From contig NZ_BBRM01000006.1 in NCBI RefSeq assembly GCF_002090155.1, positions 248,001 to 312,000 on the forward strand: DNA of 64,000 nucleotides, read 5' to 3'. The notes beneath the pieces are model-generated. The model was not told where the DNA came from, searched no databases, and saw only the letters and a list, made by a program, of their open reading frames with translations. A program made the position numbers and the translations under genes. Origin of the DNA: Demequina sp. NBRC 110056. GTDB taxonomy: Bacteria; Actinomycetota; Actinomycetes; Actinomycetales; Demequinaceae. Shown here piece after piece: positions 8,700-17,832 of this stretch. The stretch's first letter is position 1. The number at the start of each line of letters is the position of its first letter.

Positions 8700-9812
8700 G
8701 TGGCCACCGACTTCCCTGCAGAGATCTCCGCGCTGCGCGCGACCTTCACCCAGATCGAGGCCGTCAGCGACCCCGACAAGCTGCGCGCTCGGCTCGCCGA
8801 CCTCGAACAGAAGGCCGCGGCGCCCGACCTGTGGGACGACCAGGAGAACGCGCAGAAGGTGACGAGCGCGCTGTCTGGCACCAAGGCCGAGCTCGACCGC
8901 CTCACCGCGATGGGCGGTCGGATCGACGACCTCGAGGTGCTCGTGGAGCTCGGAGTCGAGGGCGACGACGAGGACACTCTCGCGGAGGCCGATGCGGAGC
9001 TCGTGAAGCTCACGGCTGACCTGTCCGCGATGGAGGTCCGCACCCTGATGACGGGGGAGTGGGACGAGCGCAACGCCGTCGTCACGATCCGCTCGGGCGC
9101 GGGCGGCGACGACGCCACTGACTTCGCCGAGATGCTGCTGCGCATGTACCTGCGCTGGGCGGAGCGGCACGGCCACGGCACCAAGGTGCTCGACACCTCC
9201 TACGCGGAGGGGGCCGGCATCAAGTCGGCGACGTTCGAGGTCAACGCGCCCTACGCGTTCGGCACCCTGTCGGTCGAGGCGGGCACGCATCGCCTCGCGC
9301 GGATCAGCCCGTTCGGCTCGGCCGACAAGCGCCAGACGAGCTTTGCGGCCGTCGAGGTGATCCCGCAGATCGAATCGACCGACCACATCGAAGTGGCCGA
9401 GGCCGACATCAAGGTCGACGTGTTCCGCTCCTCGGGCCCCGGCGGCCAGTCGGTCAACACCACCGACTCGGCGGTGCGCCTGACCCACCTGCCCACCGGC
9501 ATCGTGGTGTCGATGCAGGACGAGAAGAGCCAGATTCAGAACCGCGCCGCGGCGATGCGCGTCCTGCAGTCCAGGCTGCTGCTCCTCAAGAAGGAGGAGG
9601 AGGCGGCCCAGAAGAAGGAGCTCGCGGGCGACATCAAGGCCTCGTGGGGTGACCAGATGCGCTCGTACTTCCTCTACGGCCAGCAGCTGGTCAAGGACCT
9701 GCGCACCGGTTACGAGGTGGGCAACCCGCAGGTGGTGTTCGACGGCGACCTCGACGGCTTCATCGACGCGGGGATCCGCTGGCGCCGCCAGCAGCAGGCC
9801 GAGCAGGCCTGA
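8700..9812 (+). CDS. prfB: Peptide chain release factor 2
   Basis: RF2 of 370 aa, ending translation at UGA and UAA. The stop-codon-reading SPF tripeptide is present ([12 protein letters not shown]) and the peptidyl-transferase GGQ motif is in [18 protein letters not shown]. The gene is read in one frame from a GTG, so the programmed +1 frameshift used by many bacteria to autoregulate prfB is absent. The N-terminal [16 protein letters not shown] is a normal RF2 start. It heads the conserved actinobacterial series prfB-ftsE-ftsX-peptidase-smpB, though a 308-nt gap separates it from ftsE. Confidence 0.95.
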   Translation: MATDFPAEISALRATFTQIEAVSDPDKLRARLADLEQKAAAPDLWDDQENAQKVTSALSGTKAELDRLTAMGGRIDDLEVLVELGVEGDDEDTLAEADAELVKLTADLSAMEVRTLMTGEWDERNAVVTIRSGAGGDDATDFAEMLLRMYLRWAERHGHGTKVLDTSYAEGAGIKSATFEVNAPYAFGTLSVEAGTHRLARISPFGSADKRQTSFAAVEVIPQIESTDHIEVAEADIKVDVFRSSGPGGQSVNTTDSAVRLTHLPTGIVVSMQDEKSQIQNRAAAMRVLQSRLLLLKKEEEAAQKKELAGDIKASWGDQMRSYFLYGQQLVKDLRTGYEVGNPQVVFDGDLDGFIDAGIRWRRQQQAEQA

Positions 9813-10120
9813 CCGGCCCGCGCCGCTGAACTCGCGTTCGAGCGGTCCGGCTACCTTCCGCACGGTCGAGCCGTCCAGCTCGGTTCCGCACGATCGAGTG
9901 CGCGCCGCCGCGCCCGTCCGGACCGGACGCGCACGCGTCCTCCCTGGCACATCGACCACGGCGAGGTGCGGTGCCCACCCGGCGAGCGCATCGGCCCTCC
10001 TGGAGCCCCCCAAGACGTGTGATCCATGTCGCAGGCGTGGCCCGGCGCGCCTGCCGCCGATAACCGCGGCGCCTTCCTACTCTGCTGAGAGCACGGGTCC
10101 GTCCCCCCGTGCCCGAAAGC
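9813..10120. other. prfB-ftsE intergenic region
   Basis: 308 nt with no convincing gene. It holds a near-identical direct repeat, TTCCGCACGGTCGAG (9856-9870) and TTCCGCACGATCGAG (9884-9898), a GCGCATCGGCCCTCCTGG word starting at 9986, and a TACTCT -10 candidate at 10078-10083 that would give ftsE a short 5' leader. No intrinsic terminator with a usable loop was found after prfB. Confidence 0.5.
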
Positions 10121-10813
10121 ATGATTCGACTCGACAACGTCAGCAAGGTCTACACCCGCGGTGCACGGCCTGCGCTCGACAACGTCTCGGTGGAGATCGA
10201 GCGCGGTGACTTCGTGTTCCTCGTCGGCTCGTCCGGGTCCGGCAAGTCCACGTTCCTCAAGCTCATCCTGCGCGAGGAGCGCCCGACCGTGGGCGAGGTC
10301 TACGTCGCCGGCCGCCACCTCAACCGCCTGTCGAGCTGGCGGGTGCCGCACCTGCGACGCGAGATCGGCGCGGTGTTCCAGGACTTCCGGCTGCTGCCGA
10401 ACAAGACCGTCTACCAGAACGTCGCCTTCGCGCTCCAGGTGATCGGCAAGAGCCGCCGCGAGATCGACCAGAACGTCCCGGAGATGCTCGAGCTCGTGGG
10501 TCTCGCGGGCAAGGAGCGTCGCCTCCCTCACGAGCTGTCCGGCGGAGAGCAGCAGCGCGTCGCGATCGCGCGCGCCTTCGTCAACCGCCCGCCGATCCTG
10601 CTGTGCGACGAGCCCACCGGAAACCTCGACCCGGGCACGTCGGTGGGCATCATGCGCCTGCTGGACCGCATCAACCGCACGGGCACCACGGTACTCATGG
10701 CGACCCACGACGACGAGATCGTGGACCAGATGCGCAAGCGCGTCATCGAGCTCAAGGGCGGGCACCTCGTGCGCGACCAGGACCGTGGCGTGTACGGGCT
10801 GGAGACGGTCTGA
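10121..10813 (+). CDS. ftsE: Cell division ATP-binding protein FtsE
   Basis: ABC ATPase of 230 aa that pairs with FtsX at the septum to switch on peptidoglycan hydrolysis. Walker A is GSSGSGKST, the signature is [14 protein letters not shown] and Walker B is [13 protein letters not shown] with the FtsE-typical TGNLD. The N-terminus [11 protein letters not shown] matches the family, so the ATG at 10121 is preferred over a GTG 12 nt upstream. The stop overlaps the ftsX start (TGATG). Confidence 0.93.
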   Translation: MIRLDNVSKVYTRGARPALDNVSVEIERGDFVFLVGSSGSGKSTFLKLILREERPTVGEVYVAGRHLNRLSSWRVPHLRREIGAVFQDFRLLPNKTVYQNVAFALQVIGKSRREIDQNVPEMLELVGLAGKERRLPHELSGGEQQRVAIARAFVNRPPILLCDEPTGNLDPGTSVGIMRLLDRINRTGTTVLMATHDDEIVDQMRKRVIELKGGHLVRDQDRGVYGLETV

Positions 10814-11724
10814 TGCGGCTGCGGTTCATCATGGGAGAGGTCTTCAACGGCCTCCGACGCAACTCGACCATGGCGCTGTCCGTGGTGCTCGTGACCTTCG
10901 TGTCGCTCACCTTCGTGGGCGCAGCGGCCCTCACCCAGATGCAGGTGCAGCAGCTCAAGGACGCCTGGTACGGGCGCGTCGAGGTGTCGATCTTCCTGTG
11001 CCCGCAGAACTCGCTGTACGAGCAGTGTGCTGGCGGCGCCGTGACGGTCGCTCAGGAGGACGAGATCCGCGCGGTCCTCGAGGAGGGCTCCGTCGCCGAC
11101 CTGGTCGACGAGGTCTACTACGAGACCCGCGAGGAGGTCTACGAGAACATCGTGGCCGCCGACGACACGGGCGTGTACTCGCAGCTCGAGGCCGAGGACC
11201 TGGGTCCGGTGTTCCGTGTGAAGCTCGCCGATCCCGAGCAGTTCCAGGTGGTGGCGGACGCGACCTCGGGGCTCTCGGGAGTCGAGGAGGTGCGCGACCA
11301 ACGCGAGGTGTTCGACCAGCTGTTCGCCTTCCTCAACGCGGCGACCTTCGTCGCGGCGGGCCTCGCCGGCGTCATGATGATCGCGGCGGTGCTGCTCATC
11401 ACCACGACCATCCGACTATCCGCGCTGAGCCGCCGCCGAGAGACGACGATCATGCGCATGGTCGGGTCCTCCAAGAGCCTCATCCAGATGCCGTTCGTGC
11501 TCGAGGGGGCGGTCGCCGCGACGGCGGGCGCGCTGCTCGCGATCACCGGGCTCTGGCTCGCCGCCCGCTACCTCATCGAGGACTGGCTGACGGGCTCGAT
11601 CGCGTGGGTCGACTACGTGGGTCGTGAGGATGTGTGGACGGTGGCACCGTGGCTGATCGCCATCGCGGTGGGCCTCGCGGGCGTCGCGTCGTTCGCGACC
11701 CTCGGGAGGTACACGAAGGCATGA
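10813..11724 (+). CDS. ftsX: Cell division protein FtsX
   Basis: Four-helix permease-like protein of 303 aa. A short cytoplasmic N-terminus leads into helix 1 (about 20-40), a large extracytoplasmic domain of about 120 residues, and three further helices ending at [10 protein letters not shown]-like sequence. The outer loop carries a cysteine pair (C63, C72) that probably forms a disulfide. FtsX transmits the ATPase state of FtsE to a periplasmic hydrolase or its activator; the next gene encodes such a coiled-coil LytM protein, overlapping by 4 nt. Start is fixed by the TGATG overlap with ftsE. Confidence 0.93.
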   Translation: MRLRFIMGEVFNGLRRNSTMALSVVLVTFVSLTFVGAAALTQMQVQQLKDAWYGRVEVSIFLCPQNSLYEQCAGGAVTVAQEDEIRAVLEEGSVADLVDEVYYETREEVYENIVAADDTGVYSQLEAEDLGPVFRVKLADPEQFQVVADATSGLSGVEEVRDQREVFDQLFAFLNAATFVAAGLAGVMMIAAVLLITTTIRLSALSRRRETTIMRMVGSSKSLIQMPFVLEGAVAATAGALLAITGLWLAARYLIEDWLTGSIAWVDYVGREDVWTVAPWLIAIAVGLAGVASFATLGRYTKA

Positions 11725-13061
11725 TCGCCGGCACGCGTCGCCTGGGCCTCATCATCGCCGCGATCCTCGTGGTCGCGGTGATGTCCGGCTACGCCGTGGG
11801 CACGGCGACCGCGGTCGGCGGGTCCGAGGTCGCCGCGAAGGATCCGTCCTCGAGCGACTACCAGGACCAGATCGACGAGACCGAGAAGGACCGCGAGGCC
11901 GCGGAGCGCCGCTCGGAGCAGCTGCAGACGGCGCTCGAGGACACGGACGCCAAGATCGTCGAGGCGGACGCGAAGCTGCGCGAGCTCGAGGGTCGCCTCG
12001 AGACCGCCCGGCAGGAGCTCGAAGCAGCGAACCAGAAGGTCGAGGCGGCCGTGGTCCAGCAGGGCATCGTCGCCGACAAGCTCGCCGCCGCCAGCGCCCA
12101 GGACGCGGCGATCACGGCTCAGATCGAGGACGACGAGGCGCGCACCGAGGAGCTCGAGGCGCTCGTCGCGGCGATCGCTCGCGAGACCTACAAGGGAGTC
12201 GAGGGCAGCTCGAGCCTCGACATCGTCTTCGGCGCCTCGGACACGCGCGAGGTGGTCGACGAGTTCACCGCCCAGGACTCCGCGTCGCGCGTGCAGTCGC
12301 ACACCCTCGCCGAGCTCGACGAGATCGCCGCCGTCAACCGCAACCGTGGCGCGCGTCAGGTCGCGGTGCGGGAGTACATCGCCGAGCTCAAGGCCGAGGC
12401 GGACGCGCTCGTCGTCGAGCTCGAGGGCCTGCGGGATGTCGCTCAGGAGAAGAAGACCGCCGTCGAGGGCCTGCTCGACGAGCAGGAGGACCTCCGGGCG
12501 TACCTCGAGTCGCAGCGGGCGTCGTTCATCCAGCAGCAGGAGGAGAACGAGCGGCTCCAGGAGCAGCTGCGCTCCAAGGTGCTCGACCTGTTCAAGAAGA
12601 AGTCGGCGGCGGAGGAGCGCGAGCGCCAGGCCGCCCTCGCCGCCCAGAACCGGCTCGGCAAGGGCACGCTCGCCTACCCAACCAAGAACGTCTACATCAC
12701 GTCGAGCTTCGGCTACCGCGTGCACCCGATCTACGGGTACCGCAAGCTGCACGCCGGCACCGACTTCCGTGCGTACTGCGGCACGCCGATCTACGCGGCC
12801 GCCGCAGGCAAGGTCGAGTGGGCCACCTGGCAGCCGGGCTACGGCAACCAGGTGCTGATCGACCACGGCTACATCGGCGGCAAGTCGGTCATCACGAACT
12901 ACAACCACCTGTCCCGGTACGCGGTGCGCTCCGGCCAGACGGTGGCGCGAGGTGACTTGCTGGGCTACTCGGGCAACACGGGCTCGTCCACGGCCTGCCA
13001 CCTGCACTTCGAGGTGTACATCGACGGCGTGGTGAAGAACCCCATCGGCTACCTGCCGTAG
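11721..13061 (+). CDS. M23 peptidase with coiled coil, FtsEX-linked (EnvC-like)
   Basis: Exported protein of 446 aa: an N-terminal membrane anchor/signal (IIAAILVVAVMSGYAVG), a long coiled-coil region rich in Glu/Lys/Ala/Gln (about 45-320) and a C-terminal LytM/M23 domain. Zinc ligands are intact: H344 and D348 in HAGTD, and H427/H429 in HLHFEV. It should therefore be an active endopeptidase, unlike E. coli EnvC, which lost its ligands and only activates amidases. Its ATGA overlap with ftsX suggests that FtsEX controls it directly during daughter-cell separation. Confidence 0.88.
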   Translation: MIAGTRRLGLIIAAILVVAVMSGYAVGTATAVGGSEVAAKDPSSSDYQDQIDETEKDREAAERRSEQLQTALEDTDAKIVEADAKLRELEGRLETARQELEAANQKVEAAVVQQGIVADKLAAASAQDAAITAQIEDDEARTEELEALVAAIARETYKGVEGSSSLDIVFGASDTREVVDEFTAQDSASRVQSHTLAELDEIAAVNRNRGARQVAVREYIAELKAEADALVVELEGLRDVAQEKKTAVEGLLDEQEDLRAYLESQRASFIQQQEENERLQEQLRSKVLDLFKKKSAAEERERQAALAAQNRLGKGTLAYPTKNVYITSSFGYRVHPIYGYRKLHAGTDFRAYCGTPIYAAAAGKVEWATWQPGYGNQVLIDHGYIGGKSVITNYNHLSRYAVRSGQTVARGDLLGYSGNTGSSTACHLHFEVYIDGVVKNPIGYLP

Positions 13062-13104
13062 GCACGTCCCGCGACGTTCGCACCGCGCCGATGCGCGCAT
13101 CGCC

Positions 13105-13110
13105 TACACT
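13105..13110 (+). promoter_or_regulatory. -10 element before smpB
   Basis: TACACT, about 53 nt before the smpB start; the resulting leader of roughly 45 nt contains the strong AGGAGGTGA ribosome site at 13152-13160. A GCCGATGC word lies at 13087-13094. Confidence 0.5.
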
Positions 13111-13163
13111 CGTACCTCGCGTCTGTGCATGACGGCAAGGAACGGATCTCGAGGAGGTGAGTC

Positions 13164-13628
13164 ATGGCTGAGGAGCTCAAGGTGGTCGCCACCAACCGCT
13201 CGGCGCGCCACGACTACCTCATCGACAAGACGTTCGAGGCGGGCATGGTGCTGCGCGGCACCGAGGTCAAGGCACTGCGCATGGGTCGCGCGTCGATCGT
13301 CGACGGCTACGTGTACGTCGACGCGGGCGAGGCGTGGCTGGAGAACATCCATATCCCCGAGTACGTGCAGGGGACCTGGACCAACCACACGCCCCGACGC
13401 AAGCGCAAGCTGCTGCTGCACCACGCCGAGATCGACGAGCTGCTGATCAAGACGCGCGAGAAGGGCTTCACGATCGTGCCGCTGCGGCTGTACTTCGTGA
13501 AGGGCCGCGCGAAGATCGAGATCGGCATCGGTCGAGGCAAGAAGCTCTACGACAAGCGCCAGGCGCTGCGTCAGAAGCAGGACGACCGCGAGGCTCAGCG
13601 GGCGATGAGCCTGCGCCGCCACGACTGA
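13164..13628 (+). CDS. smpB: SsrA-binding protein SmpB
   Basis: RNA-binding protein of 154 aa that carries tmRNA into stalled ribosomes. Family motifs are [43 protein letters not shown] and the basic C-terminal tail ending [18 protein letters not shown], which becomes helical in the decoding centre. The start has a textbook ribosome site (GAGGAGGTGA). Its RNA partner ssrA is 7.6 kb downstream. Confidence 0.96.
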   Translation: MAEELKVVATNRSARHDYLIDKTFEAGMVLRGTEVKALRMGRASIVDGYVYVDAGEAWLENIHIPEYVQGTWTNHTPRRKRKLLLHHAEIDELLIKTREKGFTIVPLRLYFVKGRAKIEIGIGRGKKLYDKRQALRQKQDDREAQRAMSLRRHD

Positions 13629-13709
13629 CGCGGCCGGCCTAGCCGTCTCAGGCGACCTGCTCGGCTCGCCATGGGCCAGTCTCTCTCCCGGCGGGGAGCA
13701 GTTGTGCCC

Positions 13710-15704
13710 TCACACCGTCGCGCGACGACGCCGTGACGCCGCCGCTCTGGACGTGGACCGCGGCGGGCGGTGGCCCCACGGGCCCTCGACGCGGCACGTG
13801 CCGCGCAGGCGAAGCGCGAGCTCGACGGGCGACGTGACGCAGCGCGCTGTCACGGCGGTACCTGAGCGCGCTCCTGCGGGCTCGGCCTCGCCCTCAACCC
13901 ACGCCGCGACGCTCTGAGCACTGGGGGAGCAGGAGGCCGAGTGGTGGTTCGACGGGCGCTCGGCGCTCGGCGCGGCAGCGAGGGCGTCGAGGTCGAAGCC
14001 GTCCTGTGCCGGGCTCGGCCTGGAGGTCGCGTCGTGGCTGGGCTGCGCGGAGCCCTCCTGCCCGTTGTGACCGGAGTTCTCCTGCTGAGCGTGGGCGGAG
14101 TTCTCCTGCTGGGCCGGGGCGGAGTTCTCCTGCCGGTTCTGGGCGGAGCTGTCTTGTGGTGTGGGGTTGGTGTCGGTGATGGGTGTGGTGGTGTGGCGTC
14201 GGCTGGTGGCGGCACCAACACTGTCGGTGCCGGCTTGTTCGAGTTCTTCGAGTGCTTCGGGGGTCAGCGGGATGTGGTCGTGGAGCATGCGTCCGCCGGG
14301 GCGGCGTCGTTGCTCGGGGTCGATTGTTTTCGGTGGGGTGAACCACACTTCGGTGGGCGTGGCGTGCACTGTCCAGCCTTGCCGGTGCAGGTCGTGGTGA
14401 CACCTCGAACACAGCAGGAGCCCGTTGTCGAGGTTGGTCGGGCCTTTGTCTTTGACCCATTCGCGGATGTGGTGGGCTTCGCACCAGCTCGGCGGTGCAC
14501 CGCACATCGCGCATCCTCCGTCGCGTTCGACCAGGGCGAGGCGTTGTGCCCGGTTGAACGGCCGCTTGGACCTGCCCAGGTTCAACACCGCACCGTCCGC
14601 AGTCAGCGACACGGGGATCAGTTCGCTGTCGCCGGTCAGGCGGCGTGCGGTGGCGGCGGTGATGGGCTGTCCGAACCCATCCACCGACGCCACACCATCG
14701 GATGCTTCTCCGCGTCCTGCAGCATCGATCGCGTCTTGAACGTCGTTGGCGGTGGTGCGGACCACGAGCGTCGCGGCGCCGCGGGGAACGACGGTGTCGT
14801 CGGCGGCGAGCATGTGGCGGGCAACCAGTGCGAGGGCGTCGGCACGCATCTGCGGCACCGTGCGCTCATCCGGCGTGAGCGCGGCCTTGTCACGCTTGGC
14901 CTGCAACGACTTCCCGACGATCGCATCGAGGACGGCTTTGATGGGGGCGGCGGTCTCGACGTCGAGAAGTCCGATGATCTTGACCATGCCGGAGGCTTCC
15001 TCGATGACATGCAGATACCTGTCGGCGTGCTGGATCATCTCCCGCTGAGCCAGGCTCTTACGGTCCAGATCGGCTTCGACCTGACGGACCACCCGGGACA
15101 GCTGCTTGAGGTTCAGCAGCTTCGCCTTGGCCACCAGCTCACGCTCGGCGGCCACCCACGCGACCGGATCAGCAGTCTCGAACACGTTCTTCAGCATCCG
15201 GGAGATCGTGGAGGCGGCCTCGATGGACACCTCGGCTGCCTCCACCGCCGCAGGCAACACCACAAACCTCGGACCCACAGGCGGCTCCTCGCCCTCAGGC
15301 GCGGGACCAGCACCATCGCCAGACCGGTCTTGGCTCGCCGGCGCGGGCTTGGCGGCGTCGTCGAGGATCTCGCCCACATCGATCAACCTGCCCGCATCGG
15401 CCTCCGACCCACCTGTCTGGCCCGACACCAACCCCTTCGGGCTGGGCTTGCCATTCCTACGCGCCATCCCCGCCGCACCGTCCTCAGATGTTGAGCGGCG
15501 TGCCTGCGCGGCAGCGACCTTCGCCACCATCACATCGAGCTCGCGTCGGGCACGACCCAACGCCTCACCCAACGCCCGCAAATCCGACTGCGCCAGACCG
15601 TCCAGATCCACATCAGACAGCCCCGTGCCCGACCCCAAAGCAGCCCGCACCCAGCCCAGCACATCCGTGCCAGCCAGGACGGTCGAAGGGGACGACGAAC
15701 TCAT
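13710..15704 (-). CDS. DUF222/HNH endonuclease domain protein (13E12 repeat family)
   Basis: Protein of 664 aa with an N-terminal DUF222 helical domain (about 15-385, interrupted by a disordered stretch near 70-145) and an HNH nuclease domain (about 395-445). The HNH part has CAMCGAP, the catalytic CEAHHI, N-rich TNLDNGLLLC and CHHDLH. After it comes a low-complexity tail with 8-residue repeats of QENSAxAQ type (residues about 524-555) and an Arg-rich end that may be out-of-frame or degenerate. This family is multi-copy in actinobacterial genomes; M. tuberculosis REP13E12 members host prophage attachment sites. The substrate is unknown. Confidence 0.82.
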   Translation of the reverse strand: MSSSSPSTVLAGTDVLGWVRAALGSGTGLSDVDLDGLAQSDLRALGEALGRARRELDVMVAKVAAAQARRSTSEDGAAGMARRNGKPSPKGLVSGQTGGSEADAGRLIDVGEILDDAAKPAPASQDRSGDGAGPAPEGEEPPVGPRFVVLPAAVEAAEVSIEAASTISRMLKNVFETADPVAWVAAERELVAKAKLLNLKQLSRVVRQVEADLDRKSLAQREMIQHADRYLHVIEEASGMVKIIGLLDVETAAPIKAVLDAIVGKSLQAKRDKAALTPDERTVPQMRADALALVARHMLAADDTVVPRGAATLVVRTTANDVQDAIDAAGRGEASDGVASVDGFGQPITAATARRLTGDSELIPVSLTADGAVLNLGRSKRPFNRAQRLALVERDGGCAMCGAPPSWCEAHHIREWVKDKGPTNLDNGLLLCSRCHHDLHRQGWTVHATPTEVWFTPPKTIDPEQRRRPGGRMLHDHIPLTPEALEELEQAGTDSVGAATSRRHTTTPITDTNPTPQDSSAQNRQENSAPAQQENSAHAQQENSGHNGQEGSAQPSHDATSRPSPAQDGFDLDALAAAPSAERPSNHHSASCSPSAQSVAAWVEGEAEPAGARSGTAVTARCVTSPVELALRLRGTCRVEGPWGHRPPRSTSRAAASRRRRATV
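14040..14135 (-). repeat. 24-nt tandem repeats coding QENSAxAQ
   Basis: Four consecutive, diverging 24-nt units in the 3' part of the DUF222-HNH gene, each coding a Gln/Glu/Asn/Ser octapeptide. The unit keeps the frame, so copy number can change without breaking the protein. Confidence 0.75.
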
Positions 15705-15872
15705 ACCCTCATCACACCACCAGGGTCTGACATCGACAGAAACCCCTGCTAGATCGCCGCTATCAGCGAAGGAGAGCGAGGGGCGACGGGCGCATTCTCA
15801 GACGCACAGCCCCCTGAACCCGCATCGGCCCTCCCCGGACCAAAGCCCCCCGGAACGAGCGCATCGGCCCTC

Positions 15873-15878
15873 TACCGT
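15873..15878 (+). promoter_or_regulatory. -10 element, leaderless promoter of FNT gene
   Basis: TACCGT ends 6 nt before the ATG at 15885. A GCGCATCGGCCCT word adjoins it (15859-15871). Confidence 0.6.
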
Positions 15879-15884
15879 CGAAGC

Positions 15885-16835
15885 ATGCTCTCGATCCCCG
15901 ACGCCGTCGCGCTGCAGGCAGACGCCGCCGCGACCAAGGTGCGGGCTACGCGCACGCCGTGGCGCTTCCTGGTCTCGGCGATGCTCGCGGGCCTGTGGGT
16001 GGGCGTCGGCGTGTTCGTGATGTTCTCGGCGGCGGGCCCGTTCTACGTCGCGGACGACCCCGCGACCCGGCTCGTGTCAGGCGCCGTCTTCGCGATCGCG
16101 CTGACCCTCGTGGTCTTCGCCGGCGCGGAGCTCGCGACCTCCGCGATGATGATCCTCCCCATGGGAGTGATGCGCCGCACCATCACCTGGTTCCAGGGCG
16201 TGCGCACCCTCGCATTCGTGCTGGTGGGCAACTTCCTGGGCTCCCTCCTGCTCGCGTGGGTCCTCATCCAGTCCGGCATCTTCCACGACGGCGCGACGGG
16301 CGGCATGCTCGACGGCATCCTCACCTCGAAGATGAGCCACACGGCCTCCGAGACCTTCTTCCTGGGCATCCTCTGCAACGTCCTCGTGTGCGTCGCCATC
16401 TGGGCGGCGAGCCGCGTGCGGTCGGAGGCGGCGAAGGCGATCCTGATCTTCTGGGGCGTCTTCGGCTTCATCGCGTCGGGCTTCGAGCACGTGGTGGCGA
16501 ACATGACGATCTTCGGCATCGGCGTCCTGGGCGGCGCGAGCGTCGACGTCACCTGGCTCGACCTCGGGCACAACCTGCTGTGGGCGGGACTGGGCAACCT
16601 CGTGGGCGGCATGGTGGTGATGGCCATGGGCTACACCTTCATCGCGGGACGCCGCGACAGGGACGGCAGCAGCGCCGATGCGCTCGTCGCCGACTCCTTG
16701 GATGGCGCCGATGCGTCGGTCGAGTCGGGCTCGCCCGTCACCGTGGCGGCAGACGCGGCAGACGCCGCGGGTGAGCTGGCAGGGGAGCGCGCGGCGCGCC
16801 CTGCGGGCGCGCGCGAGCCCCAGCCGGCCGTGTAG
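15885..16835 (+). CDS. Formate/nitrite transporter family protein
   Basis: FNT-family membrane protein of 316 aa with six predicted helices. Motifs include the broken-helix region GAELATSAMMILPMGV, GNFLGSLLLAWVL and SGFEHVVANM, which carries the pore histidine found in FocA/NirC. The last 55 residues are a charged, Ala-rich cytoplasmic tail not needed for the fold. It would move formate or nitrite through the membrane; no nitrite reductase or formate dehydrogenase lies nearby, so the anion is undecided. The start is placed where the leaderless promoter ends. Confidence 0.85.
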   Translation: MLSIPDAVALQADAAATKVRATRTPWRFLVSAMLAGLWVGVGVFVMFSAAGPFYVADDPATRLVSGAVFAIALTLVVFAGAELATSAMMILPMGVMRRTITWFQGVRTLAFVLVGNFLGSLLLAWVLIQSGIFHDGATGGMLDGILTSKMSHTASETFFLGILCNVLVCVAIWAASRVRSEAAKAILIFWGVFGFIASGFEHVVANMTIFGIGVLGGASVDVTWLDLGHNLLWAGLGNLVGGMVVMAMGYTFIAGRRDRDGSSADALVADSLDGADASVESGSPVTVAADAADAAGELAGERAARPAGAREPQPAV

Positions 16836-16841
16836 TGGCGC

Positions 16842-17810
16842 CTAGCTCCCTGAGCGCAGCGAAGCGAGCGCCTTGATCCCGGCGGAGTCCAGCCGCTGGG
16901 CGGTCGCGGACACGATCGCCACTCCCACGCCGGCCTCACGGTCGACGCCGACGAACGACGCGAAGCCGCCCGTCATGCCGTTGTGCCACGTGACCACCCG
17001 GCCGTGGAAGTCCATCGTGATCCAGGCGGCGCCGATGCGCGACGCGCCTTGGGCGTCAGCGACGGGGTCGAGGGCGGACAGCCCCGGGGCCGTGCCGTCG
17101 AGCAGCCCGTCGAGCAGCGCGGCGAGGTCCGCCGCCGTGCACCGCACCCCGCCGGCGGGGCCGATCGCCTCGCCCACCCAGGGCTCGTGCGGCCGCCCCG
17201 ACCGTGAGCGGCCCAGTAGCGCGTGCGCCCCGAGATCGGTGGCGCGCGCCGGCACGGCCGCGCCCGTCATGCCGATCGGCTCGAGCACCCGCTCCCGCAG
17301 CAGCGCGGCGTAGGGCCGACCTGCGCGTCGGGCCAGGGCGGCGCCGAGCAGCTCGAAGCCGAGGTTCGAGTACGCGAAGCGTGGCCTGCCCACGGGCACG
17401 TCGGCCGCCAGGTCGAGCAGCTCCTCGACCGTGTCTCCGTAGGGGTTCTCGCCCCGGCGCCACATGCGCCACGTGCGCGTCCACTGCGAGCGCGAGCCGC
17501 CGTTCGACTGCAGTCTTGGAAGGCCTGAGCGGTGCGAGGCGACCGCCTCGAGAGTCAGGGGCGCGTACGTCGCCTCGGGGCGGCCGAGCAGCTCTCCGAG
17601 CGTCGAGGTCGGACTCACCTCTCCGCGGTCCACGGCGTCCCGGTAGAGCAGCCCGGTGAGGCCCTTCGAGACCGACCCAACCTCCGCATCGGCGCCGTCG
17701 GGAACGCCGAACGCCCGCCACGTGGCCTCGCCGCCGCTCGAGGCGGCGATGAGGACCCGGTCGTGGCGGGCGCTCAGCAGTCCGTGCAGGGCAGCGAGGT
17801 CGGCGTTCAT
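16842..17810 (-). CDS. Serine hydrolase, beta-lactamase/DD-peptidase fold
   Basis: Class C beta-lactamase-related protein of 322 aa. The nucleophile motif SVSK (about residues 47-50), the second motif YSN in FAYSNLGFELLG, and the third-motif equivalent WHNGMTGGF are all present. There is no signal peptide, so it probably acts in the cytoplasm as an esterase or peptidase rather than as a resistance enzyme. The start is preceded by TAGCGT 6 nt upstream. It ends 6 nt from the end of the convergent FNT gene. Confidence 0.82.
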   Translation of the reverse strand: MNADLAALHGLLSARHDRVLIAASSGGEATWRAFGVPDGADAEVGSVSKGLTGLLYRDAVDRGEVSPTSTLGELLGRPEATYAPLTLEAVASHRSGLPRLQSNGGSRSQWTRTWRMWRRGENPYGDTVEELLDLAADVPVGRPRFAYSNLGFELLGAALARRAGRPYAALLRERVLEPIGMTGAAVPARATDLGAHALLGRSRSGRPHEPWVGEAIGPAGGVRCTAADLAALLDGLLDGTAPGLSALDPVADAQGASRIGAAWITMDFHGRVVTWHNGMTGGFASFVGVDREAGVGVAIVSATAQRLDSAGIKALASLRSGS

Positions 17811-17816
17811 GCGACC

Positions 17817-17822
17817 ACGCTA
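17817..17822 (-). promoter_or_regulatory. -10 element, leaderless promoter of serine hydrolase
   Basis: TAGCGT on the minus strand, followed by GGTCGC and then the ATG at 17810. Confidence 0.6.
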
Positions 17823-17832
17823 GGCACCCGCG

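Noticed and set aside
8643-8700. Programmed frameshift at the start of prfB.
   Set aside because: The RF2 frame is continuous from GTG 8700 and no in-frame UGA with CUU slip site is present.
9915-9929. CGTCCGG-A-CCGGACG hairpin after prfB.
   Set aside because: The one-base loop cannot form and arms are short; not accepted as terminator.
14040-14135. The 24-nt repeats as a CRISPR or minisatellite outside genes.
   Set aside because: They are contiguous without spacers and lie in frame inside the DUF222-HNH gene.
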